DNA from: Nipponacmea schrenckii
Lineage: Eukaryota > Mollusca > Gastropoda > Lottiidae
Assembly (NCBI GenBank): GCA_030562195.1
Contig: CM060200.1
Span: forward strand, 14,632,001 to 14,696,000
Length of the DNA: 64,000 bases
Reading direction: 5' to 3'
Shown: one piece after another, positions 1 to 10,489 of the stretch
Layout of the letters: each line of letters opens with the position of its first letter
Numbering within the stretch: the first letter of the stretch is position 1
Notes under the pieces: model-generated
What the model was told of the DNA's origin: nothing
Database searches by the model: none
What the model saw: the letters and a program-made list of their open reading frames with translations, nothing else
Position numbers and translations under genes: made by a program

Positions 1-546
1 ATCTATAGCTCTTAGACTATAGGACTGCACAACACTTACACATAATTTCAAAGACATTGTACATACACTCTAAAAGTACGACGCGTCCATAGTGTTCTGA
101 ACGCGACTCAGTGTGTTCTGAAAGGTGTTCGCATGAAGAAAATAAGAACGCCAGTGTTCTGAACTATGTGTTCTGGACGTCAATCTACAAAATCAACAAC
201 AAATAAACTTAGATTCAAATAATAATATAAGCAGAATTGAATTAATTGTTATTTGTCGTACGCCCCTTAGATTTTTACACAGATTTACAGTAAATAGACC
301 TGCAATAGACAGAGCAGAAACAATAAGCCAAGCAAATATCCATCTCACTGCCCAAATATTAGTGCCCAAATATTAGCCATTATAATGTATTGCAATAATA
401 ATTAACAAATAATTCAACCAGTTGCTTATTTCCCACAAAAGTATTATTAGGTTTAATTTAAATGCAAGTTGGAACAATATTCCTTGAAAGAACACTGCTG
501 CTCTGTAACATGTTCTAACACATGTTCAGTTTAAAACATTTCAGAA
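1..546. repeat. Direct repeat of 4953-5498 (LINE tail plus DNA-transposon left end)
   Basis: Reads as identical, base for base, to 4953-5498 (offset 4952). Bases 1-65 are LINE 3' tail ending in the target TA; bases 66-546 are the left end of the CACTA-like transposon, starting CACTCTAAAAG and carrying several GTGTTCT motifs. After base 546 the two copies diverge abruptly: here into antisense BEL/Pao sequence, there into the rest of the transposon. Because both the transposon end and its insertion point are duplicated, this is a copied junction or an assembly/haplotype duplication rather than a second independent insertion. Confidence 0.85.
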
Positions 547-1549
547 GTGATTGTTATCAAGATGCTTTATTCCGTCTTCCATAATTTTTGAAAATCTTTT
601 ATCTTCTTGAGAATATGATTTTGTATCGGAGTCTTTATCATTAAAATCAAAATTGAACATCTGATTTACTTGGTATATCAATTCTTTGACTTCAGTCTTA
701 AATACAATATGAGTTGTTTTGTCTTGCTTTGAATCTTGGGTTAACATCTTATGGCAGTCAGGATCTACCATTCCTATTATTCCCCATCCTAATAAGGTTT
801 TAATGGCGTATGGCTCATCATCATTGCCAGGAATAACTTCACGGGGTTTGATGGCCTTTAAGCAGTTTATTCCAATCAGAAGACCGATACCGATATCGTT
901 TCTGTATGGCATGATTTCTGATGATATTTGTTGAAGGTGTGGCCATTTTGAACATGTTTCTGGTCTTGGAATCTGGTCTCTTCTTGTTGGAATAACATCT
1001 CTAGTATAAATCGGTGGTAGATGGATCTGGGTGTCTTCATTTACCCCTCGGATAACTAATCCGGAAATCTTGGTACTTTTTATGTTATGTTCTCCTATAA
1101 CTGTAGACAGATTTAATTTGACTTCGGTGCCTTTCAGGGACAGGTGTTCTTGTAAACGTTGTTCTCCAAAACAGGCATTAGTCTGTTTGATGGGTTATCT
1201 TCATGAAACAATTCTACGGGCACGATCAGAGAGTGAGATTTCAGAAAATAGCCAAACTCCTTGGTACAGTTTGAAACAACGGATGTTGCATCCTTTTTCT
1301 TCAATTTAAGGTAAAGTTCCTGGTCATGTACAGATGTAGGGTGAGACCACTGGCATATATCACATACCATCCTATTTTGACACTATCTCCTCATATGACC
1401 TGGTTCTAAGCATCCATTACAAAGTCCTTTAGTCTTCATAAACTGTCTTCTATCAGGTAGTGATAATTTTAAAAATTCTTTACATTTATCTAAATTTTTA
1501 CAATGTTGCTGATGGCAAAATAAACATTTTATTTCTTGTTGTCTATCTT
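547..1549 (-). pseudogene. BEL/Pao zinc-knuckle and aspartic-protease (DUF1758-like) fragment
   Basis: Reading on the minus strand from about 1549 down, a CCHC-type knuckle region (CNGCLEPGHMRR, a stop, then CDICQWSHPTSVH) is followed by the C-terminal part of a BEL/Pao retropepsin domain. Diagnostic strings are LPPIYTRDVIP, GLLIGINCLKAIKP and PYAIKTLLGWGIIG, the usual DUF1758 block just before the RT linker. The frame ends a few codons after an SQEDKRF-type motif, at 541-543, exactly where the 1-546 repeat begins. Reverse transcriptase, RNase H and integrase, which should follow, are absent. Several stops and frame changes show it is not functional. The family call is strong; the protease N-terminal half is too broken to place. 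Confidence 0.82.
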
Positions 1550-2859
1550 TCATTTGGCTTGATTCTTGTTTTCTTTGGCTCCAGTAGAGAAGCTTGCAAA
1601 TTGTCTCTTCTTTGGTCTATCAAACTTTCTACCTTTATCTCTTGATCTATCTGTATTTTCTTCGGACTTCATATTGGACGTGACAGGGTTACATGCTATC
1701 CGTGCCTCTCTCTTCACGAAGTTACAAAACTCAGTAAAGGATGGGTATCTTGACGCGCGAGGCCTACGTAGAAATTCTTCAGCTTCGTCGTCCGAAAATT
1801 CTATTTCTTCCAGTTCTCTATCAACTATCCTTGACCATCTGTTTACAATGTAGTTGGGCAATTTTTTCAACAACTTTCCGTTCTCGTTAGGATCGTCCAA
1901 GATTTCAAGATAGGATATTTTTTCCATAGCCGACTGACAGTGAAAAGGAAATCTGAAAACTTTCTGAGACTCTGACCATCGTTGGAACGTATCTTAGGCC
2001 TGTCGTCGAGTTTCTCTCTAAATGCTCTTGAAATTAAAAACTGATTTCCAAATCTGTCCTTTATAAGTTTCTTAGCTTTGAGATATGCGTCTGGTGTTTT
2101 TGAAGGTATTAAACCTTGAATGGCTTCCTTTGCTTCGCCTGTTGTGTATACACCTAAATAGTACATTTTCTCCTTGCTGTTTAAGTTTTACTTTCTACCA
2201 AATTCTCGAATGATGATATCCAATCCGCGTAGTAGAGTAAATTACCATCGAATTTGTCCGGTTCTGGTTTTGGTAAGGAGTCTTTGTCCCATCTTTTTGA
2301 TAGTAGATCTACCAGTTGATGAATAGTACTTTCCGTTGTGTCTCCACTTGGTACCCTTAATTCTTCTTGATGTCTGGTTTGAGGTACGTCGTCATCTCTT
2401 CTAACGCTGTTTATTTGTGTCTCAAGATATTTATTCATTTGATCTCTCTTTCCTTCCTCATATTTAGAATGCTCTGACGAAAATAATGATTCTGATTTAT
2501 TTATTTCTATTTCAGCTCTCATAATAGCCAGTTCTTTTTCCATTTGTAATTTCTTTAATTCTGCCTGTTTTTCTGCTTCACTTTTGTCGTATTTCAATTC
2601 TACTTCCAGTTTCGCAGCTTTAGCTTCCATTTTAATTCTTCTTTCTGACGCGTTAGACCTCCTTGAGCTAGCTACCGATCTTCTAGTGTCTCTGTCATAC
2701 TGAGTTAAATTGTCTGCTGCACTCGGTTGACCTTTTACAACATGGGGTCTGACTTGCACGTCGGTTTCAATTACAGTAATATCAGGTTCATCTTGTCTAA
2801 CCTCTATATCGAAGGGGTGTCTACGATATCCGTGTCCTGATTTTGTTTCTGATGGTTAA
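1550..2859 (-). pseudogene. BEL/Pao gag (DUF1759-like) pseudogene
   Basis: Three minus-strand blocks form one gag. The first (2859 to 2184) has a charged, Lys/Glu-rich predicted coiled coil, then PDKFDGNLLYYADWI, typical of the start of the DUF1759 gag domain. A stop after VESKT at about 2181 separates it from the second (to about 1930), with EAIQGLIPSKTPDAYLKAK and LIKDRFGN. A frameshift near 1930 leads to the third (to 1550), with LKKLPNYIVNRWSRIV and a basic tail. Gag would coat element RNA in particles. No in-frame ATG is clear: the open frame reaches a stop near 2860, so the start is uncertain. Confidence 0.8.
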
Positions 2860-3319
2860 GATGTCAATGACATACTGGAGCGAGGTCTTTAACATGTAGG
2901 ACATTCTCGCAGACGGGAGTCCTTAAATTCTTGTTATTTGTGGTTCAACCCAAGTTTTACTATAACGGCTGGGGCTTGTATCTTGAATCTTGTCACTTGT
3001 GCACAGGAGAGTTCTTGTTTGTTCCCCGGGTCGGCCGTGTTAGATAGTTCGTTTGCTTACTGAACCCCAAAGAGACTTGAACGAGAATGTTATAATGCAA
3101 ATACGTTTATGTAAAAATTACAACATAACAATACATTCTATTGGAGCACGTAAAACTTGGGTGATATTTCTTGGGAGAAGTTTCTTGAAGGAAAAATGGC
3201 TTCTTGTTTACATCTTAAGAAACTAAGGATTGGCTGAAGGTTTCAAGAGAGTCTTAATAAGGGAGGTAATAACAGGGTTTATAAATTAAGGATAAAATAA
3301 GAATACGGCTTTATCTGAA
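2860..3319. other. No recognised gene; probable BEL leader region
   Basis: Lies 5' of gag on the minus strand. No ORF or clear LTR could be recognised here; I looked for paired TG...CA ends and a matching 3' copy and did not find them. Confidence 0.4.
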
Positions 3320-3695
3320 GTCGTTACACTTAATATTCACCACAGTGTAGGCATACAACCAGTTATAAAGCAAGCAAGATAGTTCAAGCCCATTATAAGA
3401 GTCTTCAAGAGAAATTTCCTCATGTCTATAAACAGAAAATGATAGTGGCATATTCAAAAATCAGAACTTAAATGAAAACCTTGTTCTTAGCAAACTAAAA
3501 ATAATCTGTACTTAAAAGGTACTATACTTCTCGCCGATTGGGCGGGTAATTTTTTTTAATTTCAGATAAGAAGAGCAAAAAATCATCCAACAGATCCAGA
3601 TCCCCATTTCTCAATAAAATATTTGCTCCACCCTAGGCCTGTTCATCTGGGAGATTCAATCCCTCCCTTCCCCGAAATCAAATTATTCCAAGAAA
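3320..3695 (+). mobile_element. Penelope-like element 3' end, copy 1
   Basis: Clearly homologous to 41245-41610, which directly follows a Penelope-like GIY-YIG remnant. Shared blocks include ATTCACCACAGTGTAGGCAT, AAGCAAGCAAGAT and a run ending in CTGGGAGATTCAATCC. The homology begins within the end of the ORF (GLNIHHSVGI in the other copy) and runs into 3' untranslated sequence, so this is a 5'-truncated retrocopy. Similarity ends near a CCCCGAAAT motif in both copies. Confidence 0.6.
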
Positions 3696-4125
3696 ACCTA
3701 GAGTTATATATAAAAAAGGATTAGATACTAGTATTCGTCAAGAAGTACTTTCTTGAATGTGTTACTCTGTATATATATCTTTAAAAATTCAAATTATTAT
3801 CAACATACATTATATTTTATATCGAAATCGAAATTATCACCTGTAGGCTTATATACTTATTTAAAATTGTAAATATTATCTATGCTATTGTAAATATTTA
3901 CATTCTATCTGAAAATGGAATTACGAGCTACATATACATTATATTCGAAATAAAAAAAGTAAATGGATATGTGCTATTGTGCTATTATTATTTGTATAAA
4001 TTATATTTGAAATTATTATCTGTAGATTATGTTTGATACTGAAATGGTTAACGTTTGTACCATGACTACTTTCCTATAGTACTTGAATAACCTATATTTT
4101 ATTTTATTTTTTTATTTTAACACTT
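3696..4125. other. AT-rich spacer, nothing recognised
   Basis: No ORF, tandem repeat or known motif stands out between the Penelope-like 3' end and the LINE 3' end. Confidence 0.5.
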
Positions 4126-5017
4126 CTATCATTAGCGCTGTCCACGAATATATCAAATAACACAACATTTGCACTGTTTAACACAAGCGACTAAACATTC
4201 CATATTTGCTTCCAAGTGCCCCTCCAGTTGATCTGTTTCATGAACGTTCCATCTCGTAATTCAACTGAGATTCATTTAGCTGGTAGTTGTTTTATGCATA
4301 CTCACTATTGTTTCATTAAATCTGAGATTCATCCTAAGTGATAGTTGTCTGTTCCCAACTAAGATTCAACTTACTCGATAGTTGTTTTATGTCCCAACTA
4401 TCCTAGCTGATAGATCTCGTATGTCTATTCTCTTGTGGTTCATCTCAACTAAGATTCATCCTAGTTGATGGTCGCCTTGTCTGTTCTATTGTGGTTCATT
4501 CCAACCAAGATTCATCATAGCTGATAGTGTTTGATTTATGTCTGTTTCCTAGCTGATTAATCTCTTTTTGTTCATCTTAACTAATACAGTATTCATCTTA
4601 GTTGATAGCTACGTACTTCTATTCTTTCAAAAGAATTTCAACCAAGATTGACCCTATGCGATAGTTGCTTTATAATTGACTGAGAATTGCAACATTCACC
4701 CAATCAGTCAAGTGTGGGTTCCAATTTACCATATCTTGTCAACAACAATTGTTTCAACGATGTGATTTGTCAGATCCGTCTAAACTGATGTTTTCGTATT
4801 ATTTGCTATTAATTATCAGCGGTAGACACCATGACCCCGACTGGCCAGGTCGTCGTTGTGGGGGCCGTGAAGACTGCCAGGATAGCGATGAGCCCCAATA
4901 TCACAAATTATATCTCCCGAGAACATTTCGTTGGCAAAATTCCGTATATAACATCTATAGCTCTTAGACTATAGGACTGCACAACACTTACACATAATTT
5001 CAAAGACATTGTACATA
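4126..5017 (+). mobile_element. LINE 3' end, 5' part (same family as the element at 30538-32935)
   Basis: Starts with the last codons of a LINE ORF: VHEYIK is encoded at about 4138, matching SIVHEYIKHRFKA at 32257-32299 of LINE-C. A 3' UTR with imperfect tandem repeats follows (4240-4690), then a conserved block with TATCTCCCGAGAACAT and GGCAAAATTCCGT, shared with 32850-32886. It stops at the target TA (5016-5017) where the DNA transposon is inserted and resumes at 15130. Only the 3' end is present. Confidence 0.75.
4240..4690 (+). repeat. Imperfect ~60-bp tandem repeats in LINE 3' UTR
   Basis: About seven degenerate units centred on AACTAAGATTCATCCTAGTTG. Each core is an imperfect inverted repeat (CAACTAaGAT against ATCcTAGTTG) that could fold in RNA. 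LINE-C carries a different tandem repeat at the same relative position (32380-32560). Confidence 0.6.
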
Positions 5018-5026
5018 CACTCTAAA
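5018..5026 (+). repeat. Left terminal inverted repeat of the CACTA-like transposon
   Basis: CACTCTAAA, preceded by target-site TA at 5016-5017. Exact reverse complement of 15121-15129. Confidence 0.8.
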
Positions 5027-5039
5027 AGTACGACGCGTC

Positions 5040-5515
5040 CATAGTGTTCTGAACGCGACTCAGTGTGTTCTGAAAGGTGTTCGCATGAAGAAAATAAGAA
5101 CGCCAGTGTTCTGAACTATGTGTTCTGGACGTCAATCTACAAAATCAACAACAAATAAACTTAGATTCAAATAATAATATAAGCAGAATTGAATTAATTG
5201 TTATTTGTCGTACGCCCCTTAGATTTTTACACAGATTTACAGTAAATAGACCTGCAATAGACAGAGCAGAAACAATAAGCCAAGCAAATATCCATCTCAC
5301 TGCCCAAATATTAGTGCCCAAATATTAGCCATTATAATGTATTGCAATAATAATTAACAAATAATTCAACCAGTTGCTTATTTCCCACAAAAGTATTATT
5401 AGGTTTAATTTAAATGCAAGTTGGAACAATATTCCTTGAAAGAACACTGCTGCTCTGTAACATGTTCTAACACATGTTCAGTTTAAAACATTTCAGAACA
5501 CATTGTGTTCAAAAC
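5040..5515. promoter_or_regulatory. Left subterminal GTGTTCT motif array (outer block)
   Basis: Repeated GTGTTCTGAA and related AGAACAC/TGTTCA motifs near 5047, 5064, 5079, 5106, 5119, 5447, 5462 and 5495, in both orientations. Their density and placement at the end of the element fit transposase-binding subterminal repeats of CACTA elements; that role is inferred. Confidence 0.6.
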
Positions 5516-5943
5516 TCGAGAGTTATCTCCCCTAGCGCATGCGCATTAGTTCCCGCCTTTTTTCACCATAGGCTCTGCTTTAACGCTGTTTCATCGCAGC
5601 TCCCTTCTGTTTGAAAAAGGTATAGTAGTCTCTGAAATTAACTTTTCAAGATAAAAAATCGTTGCTTTTTTATAGATCTATTCATTGATGCTAAAATACA
5701 ACCCAATAAATGAACACTAGATGATTTGATGTAGGCTAGATCTGATAGGTCCACTGTGCTAGAGACTTGATCTAATGAGCTAAGTCTAAACTAGCCTAAT
5801 CTAGTGATCTTGTTGATCTTGCCAAATTTGGCGGTCACTTAACATTCTATGCCTATTTATCGTTAGTCTTATTGGTGAATGAATGATGAATATTAACTAG
5901 ATAAATTTCACGTCACAGGCAAGTCGGCCTACGTCCAAGTCAG
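5516..5943. other. Left internal non-coding segment of the transposon
   Basis: No ORF or array recognised; low-complexity AT sequence containing short CTAGAT-type repeats around 5725-5815. Confidence 0.4.
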
Positions 5944-5959
5944 ACGTTTTTTTAAATAA

Positions 5960-6062
5960 TAGAACACAAGGTGTTCTGCAATAGAACACATCATATTCTT
6001 TTTACGTATCACGTGGGTTTCTACATAGAAATAAGAATGCCACGTGTTCTGTATTAGAACGG
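5960..6062. promoter_or_regulatory. Left inner AGAACAC/GTGTTCT block upstream of the transposase
   Basis: Contains AGAACACaaggTGTTCT and further copies of AGAACACAT, CACGTGTTCTG and TTAGAAC within about 100 bp, ending 20 bp before the transposase ATG at 6082. Being both a terminal-type motif cluster and immediately 5' of the gene, it could couple transposase binding to promoter repression. This is inference. Confidence 0.5.
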
Positions 6063-6081
6063 ATAATGTACCACTGACAAA

Positions 6082-8473
6082 ATGGATAATTCACATTTTT
6101 TCTGCAGCCTTTGCAGCTACGAAACCAATGATTTCAGTCTCTTTAAAAAACATTACGTTAGAAATCACGAAAATGAACCTAATTTTTATGTCGCATGTAG
6201 TATTGGACCTTGTTCGTATATTACCAATAAATGGGGGAATTACAGAGTTCATGTGTATAGAAAACATAGAGAGTGTACAGAAATTGCCTCTAGACAAATC
6301 AGGCCTAATAGCCCACATAATACGGAAAATTTACATTCAAGTAAAGAAAACGATCACGATGATGAGGTTGATGAGCAAGCATTTAATGCAAGGTTTACTT
6401 TGGCTTTGGGGGCTAAGCATAACTTGTCTCAAAGCGCAATCGATTCAGAAATCGGTACAACAAACAGTCTAGTAGAACAACACCTTGATAGATTAAAAAG
6501 TCAGATAAAGCTTAGCTTAATTGAACGCAATATTAGTTCTGAATTTATAGATGCTATGAATTCAGGTACACTACTTACTAATTTTAATACCAATAGCAAG
6601 CGAAAAACATATTATAAACATAACTTAAAAACATATATTGAACCACAGGCGATCTTTCTTGGTACCATAAAAGGTAAAAATCATCAGACTGTTCGCACTG
6701 GATACATAATCTCGTTTGAAAGAAATATAAGAAATCTGCTTTCCATACCGGATGTGTGGCATTATGTCAATAATTCACACACTTCACCTGACGAATATAA
6801 CCATAATATATGCGATGGCGAATCCATTAAAAATGATGAATTTTATACACACCACCCAAACGCGATACAAATTATCTTAAATTGCGATGACATGGAAATA
6901 GTAAACCCACTTGGTAGTCACATTAAAAAACATAAAATTACAAATTTCTTTTTCACACTTGGCAATATTCCACCTGCGCATAGATCCATATTATCAGCTA
7001 TACAGTTACTGGCTTTAGCCAAAACGACCGACTGCCGACGTGAAAATGCCATATCAAAATTACTTGCTGACTTTATAGGAGTTTTAAATCGTATGTCAAG
7101 CGAAGGTATAGTCATGGATATACACGGCAATAATCATGTCATTTTTGGAAAACTTGTCTCTGCGGACACACTTGCAGCTAACTGGTTAGGCCAGTTTAAA
7201 GAGGGCGTTGCTTTTGCTTTACGGAACTGCAGGCGCTGTGAAATTGAGAATACGCCAAGTAACGTTGCGTTCACATTCACTTGCAGAGATGCGATGAATT
7301 ACAAAGCATGAGTTCAAAAGCTCGAGTATATTGGAGCAAAATTTGGGGTATTAACGGAACAAGCAGCCTAAGGAGAGAGATGAATGGTTTTGACTTGATC
7401 ACTGGCTTGGTTATGGATCCTATGCATATACTACTTGAAGAGGTACTTCCACATGAGTTGTCACTCGTGTTATTCTTTTTCATTAAAGTTGAAAAATATT
7501 TCTCCCTTGACTGGCTTAATTCACAAATAAAAGCTTTTCAGTATTCATATCTACATAAATCAACCAAACCGGAAGCAATTGACAAGAAATACTTTGAAAA
7601 TACACTCAAAATTAAACAGTCGGCAGCAGGAATGCTTACACTTATACACATTTTACCCATAGTAATAGGAAGGAAAATCCCAGAACATAATACCAATTGG
7701 ATAAATACCTTATGGTTAATCCAGATAACTATTTTGTGCACATCAACATATTGTTGCGATGAGACTGTGTGTACTTTGCAGTGCTTAATAGCTGATATTT
7801 ATACCAGTTCAAATGTGTGTTATATCCAGAGGCATCCTTTATTCCAAAAATGCACTACATGGTCCACTTCCCTTCACAGATGCGCCTTTATGGGCCTCTA
7901 AGACACCACTGGTGTATGCGTTTTGAAGGTAAAAACGGTTATTTTGCAAATAAGAGATACAAAAACTTCAAAAACTTACCACTGTCATTAGCAAAGAGAC
8001 ATCAGCTTTACATGGCTTACATGCAAGGAAATACTTTAGAAAATTACTTGTACGTGTCAGATGAAATCGGTGGTGGCGAGGAAAGGACCTTTTATAGTTA
8101 ATATCCAGAATTGGTAGATACGTGTATTATATCACTAACTAGTGAACATGTATACTTTGCTACATCTGCCACTATTCATGGAATGAAATATCAAAAAGGA
8201 TGTGCTCTCGTACTAAGATATGAACAAGACGAGCCTATATTTTCTGTTGCAGAAGATATCATAATCGTAAAACACGAAAAACTGTTTTTAATGAAACAAA
8301 TGGAGACACGATTCAATCTTCAAATTTTGTCGTACCATTTAAAAGACACTGGAATAAAAAGAATAGATTCATTCTCTGCACTCAAGTTTAAATGGCCTCT
8401 AAGCGTTTACAAATATAATGGTATGGACACTGTAATGAATATTAATAGTCATTGTATTCCTTATCCATTTTAG
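6082..8473 (+). pseudogene. C2H2 zinc-finger DDE-like transposase (broken)
   Basis: The ATG at 6082 opens a 409-codon frame. It starts with two C2H2 fingers: C8-x2-C11-x12-H24-x4-H29 and C39-x4-C44-x12-H57-x4-H62. A conserved core follows with FLGTIKGK, YCDG-like ICDGES, LNCDDMEIVNPLGSH (D269/D270), FFTLGNIPPAHRS and FALRNCRRCE. Frame changes near 7285-7320 lead to ORF2, with MDPMHILLEEVLP (Asp codon 7416-7418). A second frameshift near 7820 leads to PKMHYMVHFPSQM and HWCMRFEGKN (Glu codon 7925-7927), where relatives have MRYEAKH. An in-frame TAA at 8099-8101 interrupts the last part, which ends at 8473. The family is the common animal 'uncharacterized protein' with DPMH and PKHH-type blocks, which I associate with CACTA/KDZ-like transposases. 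A D-D-E triad made of the residues listed is inference. Two frameshifts and a stop make this copy inactive unless they are sequencing errors. Confidence 0.78.
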
Positions 8474-8482
8474 AGCGGAAAT

Positions 8483-8576
8483 TCGTTCATTCATTCATTC
8501 GTTCATTCATTCCTTTGTTTATTCATTCATTCATTCACCAATTTATTCATTTATTTGTTCTGTGTTCATTCATTCA
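8483..8576 (+). repeat. (ATTC)n-type microsatellite
   Basis: Imperfect CATTCATTCATT runs between the transposase stop and the start of the second gene. Confidence 0.8.
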
Positions 8577-10489
8577 TTCTACTTGTAGAGTTAAAAAAAA
8601 TCAAGGACAAAATGCCAATTTTCAAACTTTGGGACTATACGAGAATAAACAAGATATTAGTTGTAGCAACAACTTTAAGTGAATTAATTCACAAAGGTAA
8701 GATAAATTATTTGACAAAACTCTAAATTCTTTTAGGTTAAGTCATTAACTTAACTAGATGGTTTTACACACACTAGACATTTTGACCAATGCGGTTTTGG
8801 CAGGGGGAGCCGTATCTCTACAAATTGCTATCAGAGGCTGGGAAGTTTCGGACTAGTTAATCAAATTAATAACCGCGGTATTATATTTTTAACAAACTCC
8901 AGTTGCAGTCATGTAACTTAAGAGTGGTATTAGAAGAAGATGGTACATTGGTCGATGAAGATGAAATACTGATGGAGTTAGGCGATGAACGCAAAATATT
9001 AATTCTACTACAAGAAAATGAATTGTAGTGCCCTGCAAGGCCAAATGATGTTGAGCAGGCTAACAACCAGTGTGGTTGTCATATTTCGGAGAAACCTGGC
9101 TTTGATGGGGTATCGAATGAAACTGTCGAATCCCCAACTTATGGTGAGAAAACTTTTAGATGCAAAATTCTCGATTATCACTGAAAGAAAGACGATATTG
9201 AAAACCAAAGAAGTCTGATTTAATTTTAATATTTCATATTGTACTGCTAAATATAATATATTATTCTTTATATAAAATCTAAGCTGTCAGTTTGGTACAT
9301 AAACCTGCCTGAGTATCTTTTATTTATTTTTATTCTTTAATTATTTCGAAATTTTAGTATTCAAGATATAACAAAAAAAATTTGTAGGTAATGTCGAAGA
9401 ATTACAGAGATGTCCCCTTCCAAGCTTCAGTCCATTGATTCTTAAAAGTATAGAAGGTGAGGGCAACAATGCCGTTCCTGAACGTATTTGGAGTATACTA
9501 GTAGCAGAAACCGCCAATTATTATTTAGGCCTGTTCCCTAATTTAAAGGGCCCTCAAGAGTATAGGATCATCGGGAGTAAGATATTTAGAAGATACCCCT
9601 GCATAGGCCTGGATGGAAAGCATCCATGGGTAAGTACAAATCATTTAGGCATAATTTGTGCATCGACACCAAGTATAAATATAACTAATAAATTTTGGCA
9701 CACATAACAACAATAAAAGATTATATAATTCATTTTCGAATAATATATTAGGATTGTATATTTTTTTACTTTTTTTCAAAATTAACACTCAGTAAGAATA
9801 TATTTTATTTGAATTTACAGTCCGCATTCAACAAAAGCTTGTCGCAGAAAATCCGGCATATAAGGCATCAATTGAAAGCCAAAAGCCGCACATTTGAAGA
9901 AGATAGCGCCAAAGAAGTAACCCCCCAAAAAACCTTCCGTGTAATCACCCAGTGCCAGGAAAATGAAGATAAAGAAAGACACATAGAAGAAATTAAAAAA
10001 GAATGGGATAAAATGCCTAACAACCATTTACTCAAGTTATTTAATCAAACCAGAGAAAAAAGATTGCAGTATTTAACGTCAATAAAACAGGGAGATGTCT
10101 GTCTTCTGTTATTGATAAATACCCATGTATGCAAATTGGACAATTTGTGAGTACAACTAGATCGAAGATTAGAAAAAAAATCTTTCATAATACAACATTC
10201 GCTGATGCGTCTCTATCCCTCTCTGAGTTTTTTACTCTCTATTTCTATATCTCTGTCTTTAAAAATATCGCTCATTTGTTTTAAAATAGATAATTTAATG
10301 ATACATAATTTTATTGTAGATACTTACTGAATTCAGTGCTATTTATGGAAAAGAAAGAACTGTTACTATTGCCAAAAATCTAAAGGCTTTACAAGTTGCG
10401 ATTGAAGAGAATTTGATTCAAATAATGAAAAGGTTACAATTTAAATTGGTTTACATAATTTCTATCTATAATTTTGTCTTACTGTAATA

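Noticed and set aside
1..5498. 1-546 and 4953-5498 as LTRs of the BEL/Pao element
   Set aside because: The repeat lacks TG...CA boundaries at equivalent ends, includes LINE 3' tail plus a DNA-transposon terminus, and the interval contains Penelope-like and LINE 3' ends as well as BEL sequence.
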